Assembly: GCF_000003605.2 (NCBI RefSeq)
Contig: NW_003109984.1
Coordinates: 82,546 to 105,610, forward strand
Source: Saccoglossus kowalevskii
Lineage: Eukaryota > Hemichordata > Enteropneusta > Harrimaniidae
Direction of reading: 5' to 3'
Length of the DNA stretch: 23,065 nt
How positions within the stretch are numbered: the stretch's first letter is position 1; every line of letters begins with the position of its first letter. The notes beneath the pieces are model-generated. The model was not told where the DNA came from. It made no database searches and saw nothing but the letters and a program-made list of their open reading frames with translations. The translations under genes were made by a program, and so were the position numbers. This document shows positions 16,758-23,065 of this stretch, piece by piece.

Positions 16758-19218
16758 ATCCATCACCAACCGCATATGTAGTTGTAAATGGCCCGATGTC
16801 CTGGTATGAGGCAAAAAAAGAATGTGAAAATAGAGATCTCGTGCTTGCTGAACCCCACACCGAGTCTGAAAACGATGCAATACAAGCATTAAATGTGTCA
16901 GGTACTTATTTTATTTTAAATATATAGAGTCTGGTCGATAATCAAAAAATATTACATTTTTATTGATTTTGGTATTTGTGATTTTGTTTTACTTTCTATG
17001 TTTCGTTCTTCATTAGGTAATTATTGGCTTGGTATTACCGACATACACCACGATGGAACATTTACTTACCGCACATGCAATAGAATCCCTGAATACAGTA
17101 ACTGGGATGCCAACGAGCCAAATGGTTATAATATGATTGAGGACTGCACAGAGATGCGGTAAAGGAATTCACATGTTAAATATGAAATTATATGTAATGC
17201 GAAATCAAACTAAGTGCGGAAAAAAAACACGCAATGAAACTTATTGTATTTCAATGTGTATTCAACAGCACATTGCCTTAATTAGAATTCACTATCATCA
17301 GGTGCAGCCAACGAGCAATAAATTGAAACAGTCAATTCCCTGGGCCTTTTGAAGTATGCTAATTAATATAAAGGAAAATGGGGGAAATTAAAAGCTGTTC
17401 ATAAACTACCCTCCACCTGAAAAAATCTCCTTCTCTTCTGCTGACCAAATTCATCTTTCCCCTGACTCATTAAAAAAACCTTTTTTGGCTACTCCCCTAC
17501 CGCCAACTTTCCTGAATCAGTTTCTTTTGAAATAATGAGAAAATTTGCCAAAATTTCCGAGGTGTAACATCAACTTTGTACATTCATAGTAATGACAACT
17601 GTTATGAACTCTATTCCTCACTTACACTGGTTGCAGTACAATGTTTGTGAATACCCCGGGTGAATATTCACAGTGCTGATTGGTGGCGTAATTCATCTAG
17701 TCATTGGCTTCTATGGGCTTCTTGAATACATTAACCACACAGCAGATCAGTTGGTTACTCGCATTATTTATTGATAGCACACGACGGCTGTCTACATTAA
17801 GCAGATGTTATTTCCCCCTATGCGTGTTTTATTATACCCCTGCCCTAAAGGCTGTTTTGCTAACTCTGATTGATTTTTTTATGTGAGTACCCTACCCACT
17901 AAAAAAAGTTTCCCTGTCCTTGCATTTTTTTAAGAAATCTGCCCTCACTTTAGAAATAGTCCAGCATTGCTTTTTACATGTATATGCTAAACTGTTCAAT
18001 TATATTTGATAGAGAATCCAATGGGTTATGGAATGTAATTCCTTGTAATTGGGTACTAGGCCATGCTGTTTGCGAATACTGTGAGTATGGTGCTTTATCT
18101 CTTCTCAATACTATAACTATTTTAGTTTTGTATTCATGGCAATACAAATATGAAATATTAATCCGGGTCATTCTTTTGACCAAAATTATTTGGAGCAATA
18201 TTGTTTGCCCTTAAGTAACCTCCGATCACTTTGACTAAATATTGCAGTGAATGTGTGGTGAATTTATATTTTTTGTTTTATACTTTTATTCTGAGTAATG
18301 GTATCATAAGTTTAATACAAATATGTATAATTACAACTTAGTTCACATGAGCATTCTCAAGATAGCAATATTGTTTTTTTCTTTGATTGTTTTTACATTG
18401 TTATGTACAGAATCTTTAGATACATTATTGTTTTATCAGGGCACGGTGCGCATGGTATTATGCAAATGAGAACATTCGACGGACGCCCATATATATTCCA
18501 AGGCACATGCTGGTACAATCTATTCAAAGACTGCACCGACGACTCTCGTTTCGAAGTCACTGCAAAGTTTGAACCTAGAAAACATAGCACATCTGATAAA
18601 GTCAGCACAAGAATTGTCGCTTTCAACCTAACTTTTGGCGATCAGTACGCAAATGTTGATGGACTGGACATAACTACAGTAAGATACAATATGTTGTATT
18701 ATGATGGTGGTGCAAACCAAATTTAGTTGAATCTAATTTCTTTATATAATCCGTGACCTCACCAACATGCTAAACATATACCAACAGGGACGTACTGGCG
18801 GGCAAGTGACTGCAGCACACGCTATAACCATCCATGTAGAAGATAAGAAGATTACAATGAACTTCACTTCAAGGAAGACGACATTCACTCTTGATTGGAC
18901 TCTAAGAAAACATGCATTAAGTGTATCTTTCTATGGCTCATTTTATCGTGGCAAGCTGTGCGGTTTGATGGGCAATGCTGACGGTAATGCTCTCAATGAC
19001 TTTCAAAAACTTGATGGCAGTATTGCAAAAAACGATGTTGGGTTTACTGAAAGCTGGAAAGTGAGAGAAAAAAAGTAAGTTGTTTGTTTATTTTTTTTTT
19101 CAATATGATGCTCCATGAACATAAATTAATCATGTTATAATGGTAACCTGTGTTCCAAAGTTCTACAAACTTATTAAAGTTAATCTTTTTTGTGTGTTGA
19201 TGTTATAGATGTGACTAG
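16758..19218 (+). CDS. C-type lectin / von Willebrand factor D domain protein (3' six coding exons)
   Basis: Exons 16758-16901, 17017-17158, 18013-18080, 18440-18678, 18788-19074 and 19209-19218 all have GT-AG introns. Their phases (1, 1, 2, 1, 0, 2) fit at every junction, giving 296 residues to a TAG. Exons 1-3 form a short-form C-type lectin domain with its four core cysteines (AKKEC, EDC, IPC, VCEY) and a WLGI core. The sugar-site motif EPN, known for mannose-type ligands, is present, but the WND motif reads WNV. Exons 4-5 form a VWF type D domain (MRTFDGRPYIFQGTCWYNL, FEVTAKFEPR, GKLCGLMGN). The usual GDPH reads GIMQ and CGLCGN reads CGLMGN. The role is presumably an extracellular binding protein. 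The 5' exon(s), including any signal peptide, were not found. The last exon adds only Cys-Asp; without that splice the frame stops at 19078. Confidence 0.85.
17159..18012 (+). other. Long intron of the lectin gene
   Basis: This 854-bp intron separates the second and third lectin-domain exons. It is pyrimidine-rich in its middle and carries no recognised gene. A 12-bp perfect palindrome GTGAATATTCAC lies at 17660-17671, with another GTGAATA at 17647-17653 forming an 8-bp-arm hairpin (17646-17672). Two similar accctcc/accctac...aaaaaa stretches lie near 17408 and 17890. Confidence 0.5.
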
Positions 19219-19356
19219 CAATATCTGGCAAGACGAGACAACAACTTGTTCACGGTAGAAATTTAGGAATAAATGTTAATATTTTACTTATATGTGAAAA
19301 TATAAGATATTTCGATTTAAACTTAACCTATCAGATTTTATTATATTCAATGACTC

Positions 19357-19362
19357 AATAAA
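19357..19362 (+). terminator. Polyadenylation signal of the lectin/VWD gene
   Basis: AATAAA lies 139 bp after the stop codon, in AT-rich sequence with GT/T-rich stretches downstream (tgattgtatttttattt). It is the first canonical signal after the coding end. Confidence 0.65.
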
Positions 19363-20278
19363 ATGTAGCTTTGGCATGATTGTATTTTTATTTATTTATT
19401 TTAATGGTATACCATAGGGATTAATGTATGGTATTGTCGAATAATATATTCAACTGCATTGTTTGATGTTGTGGCTGAAAGAGTGTCATCTATATGAACT
19501 TGCAATATGACCATCCAATCACTAACAAACTTAACACTAGTGAGCCATCATTACTATGGTATTAGTATATCAGAAACAACTATATTTATAATACAACCAG
19601 TATGCGAGAAAAAAACAAATCTTACACATGAAAGAAGAAATGCGACAAGAATAACGTCAAGTTGGCGGAAGTTGTGTTGATACAATATACCAACCTATTG
19701 ATATAAGAGTTGTGAATGGTGCAAAGTATAGAGAATCCCATAAAAAGTAAATCTGATTGGTTGGTAATGAATACGCCCCTTTAAGTATCATTGTTTCATT
19801 TTCGTTATAAAATAAAAAGTCTATTTCTCGAATCTAAAGGTGGCCCTTTCGGGTCTTTAACCAATTCAAAATTACATAATTGGTGTTGGACCAATTTAGA
19901 CTGACGAGCACCAATATAAGTCAATGCAATGATATACATACACAAATAGAGACAAAAATCTAGTCCATCTTTTACACAAGGCCACAAATGAACAAAATGA
20001 AACCATTGCTTATTTGGTACAAAATAGTTTACGCGTGGTATAGTTCCCGTCGCCACAACAGAGTTGGTAATGGTCAGCTGACAGGAGGAAAAAACATACA
20101 TTCCACAAATAAAAATAAACTGCCCGGAAAAAAATAATAATTTAATAATAAATACAATAATAATTCAAAAAATTAACAAGCATATTAGAATAACTCAAAT
20201 CAATGGACGTCCCAGTGTTATTGTAGAAGTTTTTGTACCTGAAATTTCCCTATGCATGTCAAGTCACAGAAGTGCGGC
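19363..20278. other. Intergenic stretch
   Basis: No supported gene. A 98-codon minus frame (20101-19805) has average-looking composition but no family motif, and there is no clear repeat. Confidence 0.5.
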
Positions 20279-20643
20279 TTAAATTAAAGGATACTCCCGT
20301 AAAGCGAACATGAACACGTCGTCTGCTTTAGATGTTATAGATGTTACACAGTGAGTTGATAGGGGTCCCACATCTCCGAAATCTAAATTTGGTCTTAGAG
20401 TTGATGAAGGCGGTTGTGTTGGGATAGCAAAGAAGTAGATTGAGAAGGACATTTCCAAACCTCTTGTACCGATAAGTGTCCACAAGGGGATCCGTCCCAT
20501 GAGGCAAGGGGTGAGGAAATCTGAAGATGTTTTTTATACATCTGACTATGAGGGAGGTAAGCTTTAATGGAGAAACAGTGTGTGTGGTTACAGTGTGGAG
20601 ATTCGTACACAGGACAAAGCCCGCAATAGAATTCATCACCCAC
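20279..20643 (-). pseudogene. Coding-like minus-strand patch, unidentified
   Basis: This stretch is richer in GC than its surroundings, and three overlapping minus frames each carry protein-like segments: YCGLCPVYESPHCNHTHC at the start, GTDPLVDTYRYKRFGNVL in the middle, and NLDFGDVGPL and KADDVFMFALREYP at the end. Successive blocks lying in different frames is what an old frameshifted gene or transposon would give. I cannot assign a family. It may also be chance. Confidence 0.25.
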
Positions 20644-21325
20644 TGCGTGTCCCTGGATTTAGTAGGTATAGTACCTCAAATACAACTGAGAGTATGATAT
20701 TGGCATAACAAAATGACCCTTGGTTAAAAAAGCGTGTCAGTGGCTGTATCCTGTTGTGTGTTGAATGTGATACACTGTTGATATATGTGACACAGTGCTG
20801 ACAGAACTGGCTAAAATTGCGGCGATACACAAGATGCAATAAGATGCAATAAGATGAAAATGCAGGGAAAAAAATGAAACAGGTAGCTCAGTCAGTCAAT
20901 TATAGAACAAAAAACTATAATTCCCTTTATATCTCCTGTTTATCACGGCAACGTACATAGCGCCCTCGTCCACAACCACCATCGGGTTGACAGTCATGTT
21001 TCGTCGTTGTATGTGGTGGTTGCACCAGTGGGTCGTACCTCTACTACTGTAACAAGGAGATGAGCGCACGTTTTTTAGTAACTATTAAGTGAGATATAGA
21101 TTCAATTGCGCGGTGACTGGTCATGTTTTGGGCAGACTTTTGAATTACTGAATGAAACGCTTGCCTTTGTTGATGACACGCCAATATATGTCTACGTCAC
21201 AAAGTTGATACCTTATATTGGTATATTAATCCTGAATCCTGATACACGTATATAATTTATACATGTCAACGCACTGGTTGTTTTTACAGTATTAATTTAA
21301 TTAATATATAAGACAATCATTACAG
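20644..21325. other. Intergenic stretch with a hairpin
   Basis: No gene is supported. CAACCACCA at 20973-20981 and TGGTGGTTG at 21014-21022 form 9-bp arms of a hairpin with a 32-base loop, in a locally GC-richer region. A GGTAGCTCAGTCAGT word at 20881 recalls a tRNA A box, but no B box follows. Confidence 0.4.
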
Positions 21326-21398
21326 CAAGCTGTGAAAAATTTCCAACAAAATGTATTCACAGCCTTATGACCGAAGAGAACTGTCTGACACTATGCAG
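21326..21398 (+). CDS. Candidate cysteine-rich exon
   Basis: A 73-base segment lies between an acceptor (attacag) and a good donor (CAG|gtagga). Only one frame is open. It gives 23 full codons with four cysteines: SCEKFPTKC then TEENCLTLC. Such spacing is seen in small disulphide-rich extracellular modules such as Kunitz ends or PAN/apple starts, but the match is too short to choose. Neighbouring exons were not identified. A plus frame at 21469-21684 has further cysteines (MCYRHC, ITCFKI), but its link is unproven. Confidence 0.3.
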
Positions 21399-23065
21399 GT
21401 AGGATATGCACAATAACATTGAAATATAATTTGTATATTCATTGTACTAGACATAGAAAGTATTCAGTATGGCAGAACAATTCTCTATGTCAACTGTGAT
21501 AGGCCACTTTTTGACCCATTTTGACATCCGTGAGAATTCACTCGCGCTGCAAATTACAATAATATCTGAAATAATGTGTTACCGACATTGCATGACAATA
21601 AAGGTTGCAGGTGGAGCTAATAGAATCACTTGTTTCAAAATAGCCTCAAGTTATAGCCTAGGAAACGTAAAAATAATGTTGTGAGGCTAGTTTTGTGTTA
21701 AAACGTCGGCCACAAAGTAATCGCTGTGACTGTTAGTGCGGTAATTTCTGCGTTCGGGTCTGAATTTTCTTCAAAAATATGATACAACAACTCTAACCAG
21801 GTGCAATATTTCTTTATCGAACAAACAAATTTCGATCGGGAACTGACGTAACTCTCAACAAACACGGCAGTCCGTGGTTAACATAGTACCACCCTATAGA
21901 GTGGGAAAGGATAATGTAATACCAAGCTACCACATACATAATCATAACTATGTGATTTTAACAGCCTATTGTCTGCGAGCCAATCATTTCTGTTTCCAGC
22001 TATTTCCAAACTTATGAAGAAATAGTCAAGATGGAATAGAAATGAAAATTGAATATTTAAAATATAAGTTCATGAACACAATGCAACCACAATGTTCAAA
22101 GAAAAGATATTACAAAGCATCGGGGTATTAATCAGGTGTTTTAAAATAAGTGAACTAATTCTGCTACGCATGTAGACTATGAAACTAGTGATATTGATAC
22201 CAAAATAGCTATAAAAATATGAGGTATTCTATGATATTTTGTTCTATTCAAATGTGTAAAACCATTATATTTTTTTCATGCCGGTAATTATAGTGGATGG
22301 ACAAAAAATACATGAGCCCCCCCCCCACTGAAAATATGTGACCTTGCGTCGAAAATAGTTGCCCTTCCCGAGTGCCGCTCTCCCTGATATTTAACGACCA
22401 GTTAATTAAAAAAAGATAACTGTAAAATGGTCGGCAATACACTAAATTCATTTATTCCGCTGAACACATTCCAATGAACAAAGAAATGCAATAGTATATT
22501 GAGAAGCTACTTTATAAGTGCATTATTGCTTTTGAAAGGATTCAACCATGCCCATCCGTCCATCCACACGACAATTGAACATACGTGAACTATAATTATT
22601 CATTAATGCCAGTTGAGAACAAATTCAGAACGTTTTTGTTCGTAAAGCATTAAAATAAATATATATTAGACTAACACGCTGACAGTAAAGAGTTATTTGA
22701 TATGTGGGTGACAAATCTTTTCAAAAAAAATATTGTATGATTTATCGCCAAATGTAATTGTTATAGCAATTTTGTTAAACCATCGACGCGCATTACAAAA
22801 ATATAATAACTATATTTGGAATGAAATTGAAAAAAAAAACATGCATATATAATGTACAACGTCGATAATAGTACAAACACGTTGAACCTTTCAGCGTCAT
22901 CTATTGAGTGTTGATAGGTTATCTAATTATTACTTTATCTACATGAAAATGCATACAATTCACAACTCATTTAAATCCGTAATGACGTTTGGTGCATATG
23001 TATTAAATGATCATTGGTAAATGAAATCGCGTCGCAGAAAATCGCAACTAGTTATAACGCTAGTT
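21399..23065. other. AT-rich non-coding stretch to the window end
   Basis: No gene, repeat family or RNA is supported. Minor items are a run of 13 C at 22318-22330 (cccc...c between gagc and actg), and a short inverted repeat AACTAG/CTAGTT at the very end (23046-23065). Confidence 0.5.

Noticed and set aside
19805-20101. 98-codon minus-strand ORF as a gene
   Set aside because: No recognisable motif, no splice or promoter context, and length within chance for this composition.
20881-20960. tRNA gene or tRNA-derived SINE suggested by ggtagctcagtcagt
   Set aside because: No B box, cloverleaf or SINE tail follows at the expected distance.
1-23065. CRISPR arrays, bacterial operons or phage genes
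   Set aside because: No spaced identical repeats and no prokaryotic gene organisation; introns and eukaryotic transposons dominate.

Overview
The window looks like AT-rich, transposon-laden DNA from an invertebrate metazoan. The evidence is GT-AG introns with consistent phases, a C-type lectin / von Willebrand D host gene, an L1-like LINE, a gypsy-class endogenous retrovirus, and remnants of Harbinger-, pogo- and Crypton-type DNA elements. I cannot name the species. No bacterial-type operon, CRISPR array or convincing RNA gene was found.

Positions 29-8418 hold one env-bearing Ty3/gypsy LTR element on the minus strand. Its 5' LTR is at 8244-8418 and its 3' LTR at 29-206, about 98% identical. 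From right to left it reads: gag remnant, three zinc knuckles, a well-formed -1 ribosomal frameshift signal, protease, reverse transcriptase, RNase H, integrase with a C-terminal chromodomain, a fusion-protein-like envelope of the gypsy/baculovirus F type, and a small unidentified ORF before the polypurine tract. Many frameshifts and stop codons show that this copy is dead, and the 5' half of gag is missing.

Positions 8419-11820 are a decayed L1-like LINE on the plus strand: ORF1, an endonuclease tail, the RT domain and the C-terminal Cys/His motif. It borders the LTR element directly and is interrupted at 9981-10724 by a Harbinger-like nonautonomous element. Removing that insertion and one TTA duplication reopens the LINE reading frame.

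Positions 11820-16560 are mostly non-coding. They hold a pogo-like transposase remnant (12835-13140, minus), an inverted-repeat element (about 14109-14310), two sets of degenerate tandem repeats (14414-15600) and a broken Crypton/DUF3504 tyrosine-recombinase domain (16078-16560, plus).

Positions 16758-19218 are the only convincing host gene: the 3' six coding exons of a probably secreted protein with a C-type lectin domain followed by a VWF type D domain. Several hallmark residues are altered. A polyadenylation signal follows at 19357. The rest, to 23065, is largely featureless, with a coding-like minus-strand patch (20279-20643), a hairpin and one candidate cysteine-rich exon (21326-21398).
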